The translations under genes and the position numbers were made by a program. Below, in pieces: positions 1 through 8,500 of a DNA stretch of 11,551 bases (the first letter of the stretch is position 1; each line of letters opens with the position of its first letter). The notes under the pieces are model-generated. The model was given only the letters and a program-made list of their open reading frames with translations. It was not told where the DNA came from and ran no database searches. The stretch comes from Pseudomonadota bacterium (GTDB lineage Bacteria > Pseudomonadota > Alphaproteobacteria > Rhodobacterales > Rhodobacteraceae): assembly GCA_022573605.1 (NCBI GenBank), contig JACZTQ010000078.1:1-11551 (forward strand), read 5' to 3'.

Positions 1-57
1 ATCATATCCTTGAAGGGGGTTGGGCGGGGGCGCGGGGTGGTGAGTGGCCGACTCCGG
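1..57. other. G-rich stretch downstream of the GGT gene
   Basis: This short stretch lies beyond the stop codon of the leftward gamma-glutamyltransferase gene. On the plus strand, positions 15-37 carry four G-runs of at least three bases separated by short loops (TT, C, CGC), which fits a G-quadruplex consensus. No gene is visible. Its role, if any, is unknown; such runs also arise by chance in GC-rich DNA. Confidence 0.3.
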
Positions 58-1593
58 TCAAACTACAAGCGCCACCCCGGCCCGGCGCGGGTCGCCGGCG
101 GCGTGGACATTGCCGCGCCGGTCGCGGGTCACCGCATGGACCCCGCCATAGAACATCGAGCGCTCGGCCCAGCCGCGCGCTTGCCCGAAGGCGGCGAGGA
201 TGGCGACGCGGTCTTCCTCGGCCAGGCCGGGCAGCTCGAAATCCACCGCCGGCGGATCGCCGCCCTCGACATGCAGCCGCGGCGCCTCGACCGCATCGCC
301 CAGCGCCATGCCCCGGTCGAGCAGGTTGACCAGCACCTGGGCCAGCGCCGTGCGGATGCGGTTCGAGCCGCCCGAGCCGAGCATCGCCAGCGCGCCGTCG
401 GGCCAGCTCACCGCCATCGGGGTCATCATCGAGGCCAGCCTGGTGTCGGGCGCCCAGGAGTGCCAGGCGCCGGGCACCAGGTCGTCCTCGCCCAGCATGT
501 TGTTGGGCATGATGCCGGTGCCGGGGATGATCGAGCCGTTGCCCTCGCCGTTCGAGATCGTCAGCGCCGCGCCCATGCCGTTGGCGTCGACCACCGAGAT
601 CTGGGTGGTGCCGCGCGTTGCCGCCTTGCGGCCCTGCACCTCGGCCCGGTAGCGGGCGACGAGGGCGGGCGAGAGCAGGCGCATGATGGGATCTTCGGGG
701 CCGGCCTCGATGTCGCCCCGCAACCCCGCCTCGAGGCGCGCCCGGGAGGTCGCCTCGAAGGCGCGGGCGAGATCGGCGGCGCGGTCGCCGGGTCCGATCA
801 ACTCGAGCGCGAAGGCGACCAGCACGCCGCCCAGCGCCGGCGGCGGGTTGACGGCGATGCGGGCCGGGCCGCGGGCGATCTCGACCGGGCGGCGCCATTC
901 GGGACGGTAGGCTTTCAGGTCTTCGGGTCCCAGATGGCCGCCCTCGCGCGCCAGCGCCAGCAGGCCCGAAGCGACCTCGCCCTCGGTGACGAAGCGCGGA
1001 CCCTCGTGACCGAAGACCTCCAGCAGGTCGGCGAAATCCGGGTTGCGGTAGAGGCTGCCAGCGGCCAGCGGCTCGCCGTCGTCGCCGCACATCAGGGCGC
1101 GCGAGGCCGTCGTGGCCTTGAGGATCGGCGCGATGATGCGCCCGAGCCTGGCCTGGAACTCCGTCACCGTGACACCCTCGCGCGCCAAGCGCACCGCCGG
1201 CGCGACCAGATCGCGCAGCCCCATGCGGCCGAACCTGGCATGGGCCTCGGCCAGCCCCGGCGCCAGGCCCGGGGTGGCGATGGAAGCGGCGCCGATGTGG
1301 AACTCCTGGGTGGTCTCGCCGAAATCGGCCCGGATGGCGCGGAAATCGAGCTCGGCCTCGGGCAATTTGCGCTTCGGGGTCTGCACGAAACAGTCGAGCA
1401 ACTCGGCCCTTCCCTGCGCGGCGCGCACCATCAGGAAACCGCCGCCCAGCAGCCCGGCCAGCACCGGCTCGGCCACGCAGGCCACCAGCGCGCCGGCGAC
1501 GGCGGCATCGACCGCGGTGCCCCCGGCGCGGAGGATATCCTCGGCCGCGGCGGCGGTCAGCTCGTGTCCGGCGGCGATGGCGAAGTTGGGCAT
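58..1593 (-). CDS. gamma-glutamyltransferase family protein (cytoplasmic type, 511 aa)
   Basis: An Ntn-hydrolase that in this family cleaves gamma-glutamyl bonds (for example in glutathione), usually after self-cleavage into two subunits. Family landmarks are present: AGGTAVDAAVAGALVACV near residue 23, the LLGGGFLMV segment near 48-56, the predicted cleavage/nucleophile segment GTTQISVVDANG (Thr329 by alignment with Thr391 of E. coli GGT), GTGIMPNN (358-365) and the glycine/serine loop LGSGGSNRI (405-413). The usual TTH after the cleavage site is TTQ here. There is no signal peptide, since the protein starts directly at the mature core, so it is probably cytoplasmic. The ATG at 1593 is the only ATG after an upstream in-frame stop at 1630-1632; no clear Shine-Dalgarno is seen. 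The substrate is unknown and may not be glutathione. The gene is divergent from the VOC gene. Confidence 0.9.
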   Translation of the reverse strand: MPNFAIAAGHELTAAAAEDILRAGGTAVDAAVAGALVACVAEPVLAGLLGGGFLMVRAAQGRAELLDCFVQTPKRKLPEAELDFRAIRADFGETTQEFHIGAASIATPGLAPGLAEAHARFGRMGLRDLVAPAVRLAREGVTVTEFQARLGRIIAPILKATTASRALMCGDDGEPLAAGSLYRNPDFADLLEVFGHEGPRFVTEGEVASGLLALAREGGHLGPEDLKAYRPEWRRPVEIARGPARIAVNPPPALGGVLVAFALELIGPGDRAADLARAFEATSRARLEAGLRGDIEAGPEDPIMRLLSPALVARYRAEVQGRKAATRGTTQISVVDANGMGAALTISNGEGNGSIIPGTGIMPNNMLGEDDLVPGAWHSWAPDTRLASMMTPMAVSWPDGALAMLGSGGSNRIRTALAQVLVNLLDRGMALGDAVEAPRLHVEGGDPPAVDFELPGLAEEDRVAILAAFGQARGWAERSMFYGGVHAVTRDRRGNVHAAGDPRRAGVALVV

Positions 1594-1706
1594 GAGGGTC
1601 GCTGGGGCTGGAACTCGGTCGCAAGCTGACTATCGTTAATGCCGGCCGGATGGAAGCCCGCCGGTCCGGACCAGCTAACAGGGCCAGAAAACAGGGAGAG
1701 CGCGCC

Positions 1707-2174
1707 ATGACCGACCGCACCGATGCAAAACCCCGCCTGCTCGGCATCAACCACGTGGCGCTGGAGGTGGGCGATATCGGCGAGGCGCTGGCCTTCTACG
1801 GCCGCTTCTTCGAGTTCGAACTGCGCGGGCGCGGCGAGAAGATGGCCTTCATCGACCTCGGCGACCAGTTCCTGGCCCTGATCGCCGGGCGCGAACAGCC
1901 GGCCGATGCCGAGCGCCATTTTGGCCTGGTGGTCGACGACCGCGAGGGCCTGCGGGCCACGATGGAGGCGGCCGGGGTCGAATTCGTCGATCCCAAGCGG
2001 TTCGATTTTCTCGACCCCTGGGGCAACCGGGTCGAGCTCGTGCCCTACGACGACATCCAGTTCCTGAAGCACCGCGCGGTGCTGCGGGCGCTGGGGGCGG
2101 AGGCCTCGCGCAAGACCGACGCCGCGCGCGACGAATTGCGGGGAAAGGGCATCGAGCCAGGGGCGGATGCTTAA
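1707..2174 (+). CDS. VOC (glyoxalase/bleomycin-resistance fold) family protein, 155 aa
   Basis: A single vicinal-oxygen-chelate domain. The betaalphabetabetabeta pattern is visible: INHVALEVGDIGEALAFY at the N-terminus with His16, RHFGLVVDD with His71, and DPWGNRVELVPYDD with Glu110. These match the usual positions of three metal ligands. A charged C-terminal tail (about residues 121-155, many Lys, Arg and Ala) extends beyond the fold. The ATG at 1707 is preceded by GGGAG about eight bases upstream, which fixes the start; an earlier in-frame ATG at 1650 lacks this. The family includes glyoxalase I, dioxygenases, epimerases and resistance proteins, and the sequence does not say which. The protein is presumably cytoplasmic. 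It is transcribed away from the GGT gene, with a 113 bp shared upstream region. Confidence 0.85.
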   Translation: MTDRTDAKPRLLGINHVALEVGDIGEALAFYGRFFEFELRGRGEKMAFIDLGDQFLALIAGREQPADAERHFGLVVDDREGLRATMEAAGVEFVDPKRFDFLDPWGNRVELVPYDDIQFLKHRAVLRALGAEASRKTDAARDELRGKGIEPGADA

Positions 2175-2208
2175 CGCGGGATGGCTTGAAGTGGAATCGC
2201 CGCCGCAT

Positions 2209-2337
2209 CGTCATCCCGTAGGCGCTGCAGCACGAAGTGATGCTGCGCTCGTGCGGGATCTCTCGGCGGCTGCCCAGGGTCGGGAGATCCCGGGTCTGCG
2301 CCGCATCATTTCATGCTGCGGCGCGCACGGGATGACG
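2209..2337. repeat. composite palindromic repeat element, about 129 bp
   Basis: The ends are an 11 bp perfect inverted repeat: CGTCATCCCGT at 2209-2219 and ACGGGATGACG at 2327-2337. Inside are further hairpins: GCAGCA/TGCTGC near 2226-2245, GGGATCTCTCG (2255-2265) with CGGGAGATCCC (2281-2291), and GCGCCGCA/TGCGGCGC near 2299-2325. It lies between the converging VOC and pckA genes and has no coding appeal. This is the structure of a small non-autonomous intergenic repeat (MITE- or REP-like). Genome copy number cannot be seen here. Confidence 0.7.
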
Positions 2338-2386
2338 GTGGAGAGGGCGGTTCGACCTCAACTCGTCCGGCTCTAACGCGGGTTCC

Positions 2387-2458
2387 GTAGGGTGCGCATT
2401 CTGCGCACCTTTCCCCTGCCCGACGCTCTTTAAAGGGTGCGCAAAATGCGCACCCTAC
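2387..2458. repeat. inverted pair of GTAGGGTGCGCA-type repeats; possible pckA terminator
   Basis: Two head-to-head copies of a 23 bp element that begins GTAGGGTGCGCA and is itself nearly palindromic (TGCGCA...TGCGCA). They occupy 2387-2409 and, reversed, 2436-2458. Together they give a stem of about 26 bp with a short loop around 2413-2431. The right copy ends eight bases from the pckA stop codon, so the transcript hairpin could terminate or protect the pckA mRNA 3' end. A third copy lies at 11525-11547 and is identical in sequence to the reversed copy. Confidence 0.75.
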
Positions 2459-2466
2459 GCGTGCGC

Positions 2467-4071
<1,605 letters not shown>

Positions 4072-4457
4072 TCGTTCGCTCCTCGGAGTTGCGAAAACAT
4101 CCCGGCGCTCGGCCCGCCGATGCGGCCGCGTTGTCCGTCGGCCTTGATTGCGCGCGACGGCGGGCGCCGGTCGATATTCCGTGCGCCCTGGTCGGGGAAT
4201 ACAACCGATTCCCTAACGGATTCTCCCATTCCGGCGTGGGGCTGTCTATAGCAACGCATCTGCCTCAATCCAACCAAATTGCGGCCCCGCGTGACGCGCT
4301 GTCACAGCTTCTCGGTGCAATCCTGTCGCATTACAGACAAATTGCCTTCAAACCCTCGCCATGTAATCATGCAACGCAAGGCATTGCAGTGGCGCCATGG
4401 CGCCGCGAGAGATAACAGAAGCAGTGGCGTCATTGCGCCGGAGATACGGGAGCCCGC
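4072..4457. promoter_or_regulatory. divergent pckA/chvI control region
   Basis: This 386 bp stretch has no credible gene and less GC-rich patches than its surroundings. It holds several short inverted repeats that could be operators: GGGAAT-N7-ATTCCC (4195-4213), GTGAC-N5-GTCAC (4291-4305), CTGT-N6-ACAG (4323-4336) and a perfect 14 bp palindrome GGCGCCATGGCGCC (4391-4404). CTGTC occurs twice 24 bp apart (4299 and 4323), as expected for direct-repeat binding by an OmpR-family regulator such as ChvI. No single consensus is certain. The chvI ribosome-binding site GGGAG (4448-4452) lies at the right end. Confidence 0.45.
4245..4273 (-). promoter_or_regulatory. candidate sigma70-type promoter for pckA
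   Basis: On the minus strand, TTGGAT (4273-4268) and TATAGA (4250-4245) are separated by exactly 17 bases. This predicts a leader of roughly 165 nt for pckA, with the GGGAAT-N7-ATTCCC inverted repeat (4195-4213) just downstream of the start of transcription. Matches to the consensus are only partial, so this is a suggestion. Confidence 0.3.
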
Positions 4458-5159
4458 ATGCCCAGCATTGCTCTGGTCGATGACGACCGCAACATCCTGA
4501 CCTCGGTCGCGATGGTCCTCGAAGCCGAGGGCTACGATGTCGAGACTTACACCGACGGTGCGTCGGCGCTGACGGCGCTGACCGCGGCGCCGCCCGATCT
4601 TGCCATCCTCGACATCAAGATGCCGCGCATGGACGGCATGGAACTGCTGCGCCGGCTGCGGCTGAAGTCCGACATGCCGGTGATCTTCCTGACCTCGAAG
4701 GACGAGGAGATCGACGAGCTCATCGGCCTGCGCATGGGCGCCGACGACTATGTGCGCAAGCCGTTCTCGCAGCGCCTGCTGGTCGAGCGCATCCGCGCCG
4801 TGCTGCGCCGGCGCGCCGCCAACGAGGACGCCAGCCTGGAGCGGACCGAATCGGAGAAGGTGATTCACCGCGGCAAGCTGGAGATGGACCCGATGCGCCA
4901 CTCCTCGGCCTGGGACGGCAAGCCGGTGACCCTGACCGTCACCGAGTTCCTGATCCTGCACGCGCTGTCGCAGCGCCCCGGTTTCGTCAAGAGCCGCGAC
5001 CAGTTGATGGACGCGGCCTATGACGACCAGGTCTATGTCGATGACCGCACCATCGACAGCCATATCAAGCGGATCCGGAAAAAATTCCGCGACGTCGACG
5101 AGGAGTTCGATTCGATCGAGACACTCTACGGCGTCGGCTACCGGTACCGGGAAGTCTGA
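4458..5159 (+). CDS. chvI: response regulator ChvI (OmpR/PhoB family)
   Basis: DNA-binding partner of the ChvG kinase, controlling envelope, acid-stress and metabolic genes in alphaproteobacteria. The receiver domain (1-115) has the acidic triad start VDDD (7-10), phospho-acceptor Asp52 in AILDIKMPRMDG, switch Thr79 and Lys100 in VRKPF. The winged-helix output domain (about 135-233) has VTLTVTEFLILHALSQRPG, the recognition region VDDRTIDSHIKRIRKKFR and the terminal wing ETLYGVGYRY. It is 233 aa, the normal length. The ATG at 4458 follows GGGAG by five bases. chvG starts eight bases after the stop, so the two are co-transcribed. The assignment to ChvI rather than another OmpR-type regulator rests on sequence pattern plus the pckA/hprK context. 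Confidence 0.93.
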   Translation: MPSIALVDDDRNILTSVAMVLEAEGYDVETYTDGASALTALTAAPPDLAILDIKMPRMDGMELLRRLRLKSDMPVIFLTSKDEEIDELIGLRMGADDYVRKPFSQRLLVERIRAVLRRRAANEDASLERTESEKVIHRGKLEMDPMRHSSAWDGKPVTLTVTEFLILHALSQRPGFVKSRDQLMDAAYDDQVYVDDRTIDSHIKRIRKKFRDVDEEFDSIETLYGVGYRYREV

Positions 5160-5167
5160 GGCCGCGA

Positions 5168-6877
5168 TTGGAGGGGGGGCGGGTATATACCCACGAGGGC
5201 CCGGGCCCGGTCGGTCTCGACACCCGCCCCCGCCCGGCCTCGATGCGGGCCCGCATCATCCAGGGGCTGAGGCAGTCGGCGCCGTTCTCCTCGCTGCAGC
5301 GCCGGATCATCTTCTTCAACTTGATCGGCCTGGCGATCCTGGTCATGGGGGTGATGTATCTCAACCAGTTCCGCTCGGGGCTGATCGAGATGCGGGTCCA
5401 CGCGCTGCGCACCCAGGGCGAGATCATCGCCATCACCATCGCCGAGTCGTCGGCCCTCGGCCCGGGCCGGCCGGACTACGATCCGGTGCGGGCCAACGTG
5501 GTGCTGAACCGGCTGGCGCAGCCGACCGGGGTGCGCGCCCGGCTCTACGACCGCCAGCTTCGCCTGACCGGCGACACCCGCAATCTCGCCCCTTCCGGCG
5601 CGCCGATCGAGGTCATGGCGCTGGCGCCGCCGGGCGAGAAGACCGCCAAGAGCCTGCTCCGGCAACTGGAGGTCGCCTACCAGGACTTCATCGAGCTGTT
5701 CCGCGAGCAGCCGCCGCTCTACATCGAGGTGCCGAGCGCGGGCATCAGCCGCGACCGCGAGGTGCGCGAGGCGGTGCGAGGCAAGATCAGCCACGCGGTC
5801 CGGGTCAACAGCCTGGGCGAGCTGATCGTCTCGGTCGCCATGCCGGTGCGCCGTTTCAAGGCGGTGCTGGGGGTGCTGGTGCTGTCGACCCAGGGCGAGG
5901 ACATCAACGCCGTGGTGCAGAACGAGCGCATCGTCATCCTCCAGGTCTTCATCATCGCCACCCTGGTCAGCGTGGCGCTCTCCGTGCTGCTGGCCAACAC
6001 CATCGCCAAGCCGATTCGCGAACTGGCGGAGGCGGCCGATCCGGAAGGCACCAGCGGCGCCCGGCCGCTGAACCCGGATCGGATCGAGATCCCCGACCTG
6101 ACCCGCCGCACCGACGAGATCGGCGACCTGTCGGCGGCGCTGATCCGGATGACCGAGGCGCTGTATCGCCGGATCGAGGCGATCGAGTCCTTCGCGGCCG
6201 ATGTCGCGCACGAGATCAAGAACCCGCTGACCTCGCTGCGTTCCGCCGTCGAGACGATGGAATTTGCCCGCACGCCGGAGCAGCAGAAGCAGCTCCTCGA
6301 CGTCATCCAGAAGGATGTGCAGCGCCTCGACCGGCTGGTGACCGACATCTCGAACGCCTCGCGCCTCGACGCCGAACTGGTGCGCGAGCGGATGCTCGCC
6401 TTCGATCTCGGCGCCGTGATCACGGCCCTGACCGAGATGATCCGGACCCAGGGCGAGGAGCGCGATATCTCGGTCGTCGCCCATCTTCCCGGGGCGGCGC
6501 TGATCGCCCGCGGGCTGGAGGTGCGAATCGCCCAGGTGGTGACCAACCTGCTGGAGAACGCGCTCTCGTTCGCGCCCGGCGGCAGCACCATCACCGTCAC
6601 CGGCATGCGCCTGCCGCAGGGGGGCGTCCGCATCACCGTCGAGGACCAGGGGCCGGGCATCCCGGACGACAACCTGGAGTCGATCTTCGAGCGGTTCTAC
6701 AGCGAACGGCCGGCGGCCGAGACCTTCGGCAATCATTCCGGCCTCGGCCTGAGTATCTCGAAACAGATCGTCGAGGCCCATGGCGGCCGGATCTGGGCCG
6801 AGAACATCCGCCCCCCGGATGCCCGCGCCGACAGCCCGGTCGAGGGCGCCCGCTTTGTCCTGGAGCTGTCGGCTTGA
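5168..6877 (+). CDS. chvG: sensor histidine kinase ChvG
   Basis: Inner-membrane sensor that phosphorylates ChvI. Using the TTG at 5168 (569 aa): transmembrane helix 1 at about 46-66, a periplasmic sensor domain of about 185 residues, helix 2 at about 254-279, HAMP, then the kinase core. The H-box is FAADVAHEIKNPLTSLRS with His348, the N-box VVTNLLENALSFAPGG (457-472), the G1 box VEDQGPGIP (491-499), the F-box FERFYSERP (508-515) and the G2 box SGLGLSISK (524-532). All catalytic motifs are intact. The start is uncertain. TTG 5168 has GAGG six bases upstream but would add a proline/glycine-rich 25-residue lead encoded over two DNA palindromes. ATG 5243 begins closer to the usual family start but lacks a Shine-Dalgarno. 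The stop codon overlaps the hprK start. Confidence 0.92.
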   Translation: MEGGRVYTHEGPGPVGLDTRPRPASMRARIIQGLRQSAPFSSLQRRIIFFNLIGLAILVMGVMYLNQFRSGLIEMRVHALRTQGEIIAITIAESSALGPGRPDYDPVRANVVLNRLAQPTGVRARLYDRQLRLTGDTRNLAPSGAPIEVMALAPPGEKTAKSLLRQLEVAYQDFIELFREQPPLYIEVPSAGISRDREVREAVRGKISHAVRVNSLGELIVSVAMPVRRFKAVLGVLVLSTQGEDINAVVQNERIVILQVFIIATLVSVALSVLLANTIAKPIRELAEAADPEGTSGARPLNPDRIEIPDLTRRTDEIGDLSAALIRMTEALYRRIEAIESFAADVAHEIKNPLTSLRSAVETMEFARTPEQQKQLLDVIQKDVQRLDRLVTDISNASRLDAELVRERMLAFDLGAVITALTEMIRTQGEERDISVVAHLPGAALIARGLEVRIAQVVTNLLENALSFAPGGSTITVTGMRLPQGGVRITVEDQGPGIPDDNLESIFERFYSERPAAETFGNHSGLGLSISKQIVEAHGGRIWAENIRPPDARADSPVEGARFVLELSA

Positions 6878-7374
6878 GCGCCGGGCGCCCGGCGCCGTCA
6901 GCGGGCGCCCAGTTGCATGGCAGCGCCGTCGCCGCCGGCGGGCGCGCCGTGCTGATCACCGGCGCCGCCGGCGCCGGCAAGACCACGCTGGCTCTGGAGA
7001 TGATCGCGCTCGGCGCCGAGCTGGTCGCCGACGACCGGGTCGATACCTGGCCGGAAAGCGCCGGGCCGGACGGCGCCGGACGGCTCTGGCTGTCGGCGCC
7101 GGCCAATATTGCCGGGCTGGTCGAGCTCCGCGGTTTCGGCCTGGTGCGGCTGTCGGCGCGGCCCCGCGCGGCGCTGAAACTGATCGCCGATCTCGACCAG
7201 AGCGAGAGCGAACGCCTGCCGCCGCGCCGCCGGCGGGTGTTGTCGGGCATTGCCTGCCCGGTCATCCTGTGCCAGGGAAGACCGGGCCTGGCGGCGCTGC
7301 TGACCTGCCTGCTGCGGGCCGAGGACTGGCCCGGGCCCGAATACTTCAGCGGGGAGAACCTTGCCGGGCGCTAA
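6874..7374 (+). CDS. hprK: HPr kinase/phosphorylase, short alphaproteobacterial form
   Basis: Phosphorylates HPr on its regulatory serine using ATP and can reverse this. It is 166 aa and corresponds only to the C-terminal catalytic half of the Firmicutes enzyme, the usual form in alphaproteobacteria. Visible: the LHGS lead (14-17, with the conserved His15), the P-loop TGAAGAGKTT (29-38), VADDRVD (51-57; the paired Asp is typical of the family) and the signature VELRGFG (83-89). The TTG at 6874 overlaps the chvG stop as TTGA, which indicates translational coupling. A second TTG at 6913 would still include the His and P-loop and cannot be ruled out. The target serine is present in the ptsH product (Ser52) of the same cluster, which supports function. 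Confidence 0.9.
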   Translation: MSAGRPAPSAGAQLHGSAVAAGGRAVLITGAAGAGKTTLALEMIALGAELVADDRVDTWPESAGPDGAGRLWLSAPANIAGLVELRGFGLVRLSARPRAALKLIADLDQSESERLPPRRRRVLSGIACPVILCQGRPGLAALLTCLLRAEDWPGPEYFSGENLAGR

Positions 7375-7482
7375 AGCGATTTCGAGCAAAGTGACCTCAC
7401 TTTGCGACTCGGAAATCGCGGCACACGAGAAACCGAGCGATTTCGAGCAAAGCGACCTCACTTTGCGATTCGGAAATCGCGG
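7375..7482. repeat. two tandem 47 bp hairpin repeats between hprK and rapZ
   Basis: Copies at 7375-7421 and 7436-7482 differ at two positions and are separated by 14 bases. Each is a near-complete palindrome: an outer stem GCGATTTCGAG with CTCGGAAATCGC (one bulged base) and an inner stem CAAAGTGA-CC-TCACTTTG. Copy 2 changes one inner base, leaving a C-A mismatch (a G-U pair on the other strand). The repeats start one base after the hprK stop. In RNA they would form two strong hairpins inside the operon without a U-tract, so processing, stabilisation or partial attenuation is more likely than simple termination. Function is inferred only. Confidence 0.85.
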
Positions 7483-7555
7483 TAAACCAATAATTCAGAT
7501 CGTTTTCGGTGAATCAGGGGCCACCGAAGATGATCCAGCTGGCCGGGAGAGCGTT

Positions 7556-8500
7556 GTGACCAAGTCCGCCGGCAAAGGCGAGCAGGCCGAGGGGACCCGC
7601 CCCGCACCGATGGTGGCATCGATGGTGGTGATCGTCACCGGCATGTCCGGGGCCGGGCGGACCACGGCGATCAACGTCCTCGAGGATCTGGGCTTCGAGG
7701 GGCTGAACAACTTTCCCCTGTCCCTGATCGACCGGCTGGTCCAGCCGGTCGACGACGATCCCCGGCCGATCGCGATCGGGGTCGAGACCCGGACCCGGGG
7801 GTTCTCGACCCGGGCGCTGACCGGCGTGGTCGATGGGCTGCGCCGCCGCCAGGGCACCGGCGCGCTGCTGATCTTCCTCGACTGCTCCGACGAGGCGCTG
7901 CTGACCCGGTTCAACCAGACCCGGCGGCGCCACCCGCTGTCGCCGGAGGAGGATGCCGCCACCGGCATCGCCCGCGAGCGCGACCTGCTGGCCGAGGTCC
8001 GGGCCCGGGCCGACATGGTGATCGACACCAGCGAGCTGAGCCCGCAGGCGCTCAAGGCTGAAATCGAAGCGCGCTTCTCCGGGCAGATCTCGGCCGATCT
8101 GGCGGTCTCGGTGCAGTCGTTCTCCTACAAGCGCGGGGCGCCGCCGGAGGCCGACATGGTGCTGGACTGCCGATTCCTCCGGAATCCCTACTGGGAAGCG
8201 GAACTCAGGAGGCTTGACGGGCGGCACGCGCGCATCCAGGGTTTCGTCCGGGAGGACCCGCTGTTCGCGGCCTTCTTCGAAAAATTATGCGAGATGCTGC
8301 TGATGCTGCTGCCGGCCTACAAGGCGGAGGGGAAAGCCTATTTCTGCGTCGCGCTCGGCTGCACCGGGGGCCGGCACCGCTCGGTCACGGTGGGCGAGTT
8401 GCTGGCGGAGCGCCTGCGGGCGCAGGGCTGGCCAATCGCGCTGCGCCATCGCGAACTCGATTTCTCCTCCGGCGGCGGCGCTGGGGAGGGCGGCGAATGA
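7556..8500 (+). CDS. rapZ: RapZ family nucleotide-binding adaptor protein
   Basis: In E. coli RapZ is an RNA-binding adaptor that guides RNase E to the GlmZ sRNA; its role in alphaproteobacteria is unclear. The N-terminal kinase-like domain shows the P-loop GMSGAGRTT (29-37), VLEDLGFEGLNNFP (41-54), LLIFLDCSDE (104-113) and the family motif TRFNQTRRRHPL (117-128). The C-terminal domain has SFSYKRG (188-194), DCRFLRNPYW (204-213) and GCTGGRHRSV (268-277). The P-loop Lys is Arg, a variant I recall in other RapZ proteins, and the usual DN of VDNLP is NN. GTG 7556 is chosen because GGGAGA lies six bases upstream, giving 314 aa, close to the normal 285-310. ATG 7610 is an alternative, while ATG 7361 would read through the hairpins. 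The stop overlaps manX as ATGA. Confidence 0.92.
   Translation: MTKSAGKGEQAEGTRPAPMVASMVVIVTGMSGAGRTTAINVLEDLGFEGLNNFPLSLIDRLVQPVDDDPRPIAIGVETRTRGFSTRALTGVVDGLRRRQGTGALLIFLDCSDEALLTRFNQTRRRHPLSPEEDAATGIARERDLLAEVRARADMVIDTSELSPQALKAEIEARFSGQISADLAVSVQSFSYKRGAPPEADMVLDCRFLRNPYWEAELRRLDGRHARIQGFVREDPLFAAFFEKLCEMLLMLLPAYKAEGKAYFCVALGCTGGRHRSVTVGELLAERLRAQGWPIALRHRELDFSSGGGAGEGGE

Noticed and set aside
2..1750. Long open frames overlapping the GGT gene on both strands
   Set aside because: Low-complexity Arg/Gly/Ala translations without motifs; the 58-1593 minus frame matches the GGT family throughout.
2385..2460. Simple rho-independent terminator for the VOC gene
   Set aside because: There is a strong stem but no T-run on the plus strand, and the same sequence family recurs at 11525-11547, so it is better described as a repeat that may act as a terminator.
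5020..6873. Open frame running from inside chvI to the hprK stop as one 784-codon protein
   Set aside because: Only its last 166 codons, from TTG 6874, look like a real protein (HprK). The rest is an out-of-frame shadow of chvI and chvG.
7375..7482. Riboswitch or sRNA gene between hprK and rapZ
   Set aside because: The structure is a duplicated simple hairpin with no known riboswitch core and no promoter that I can support.
7361..7555. N-terminal extension of RapZ from ATG 7361
   Set aside because: It would translate both hairpin repeats and overlap hprK. GTG 7556 has a proper Shine-Dalgarno and gives a normal family length.
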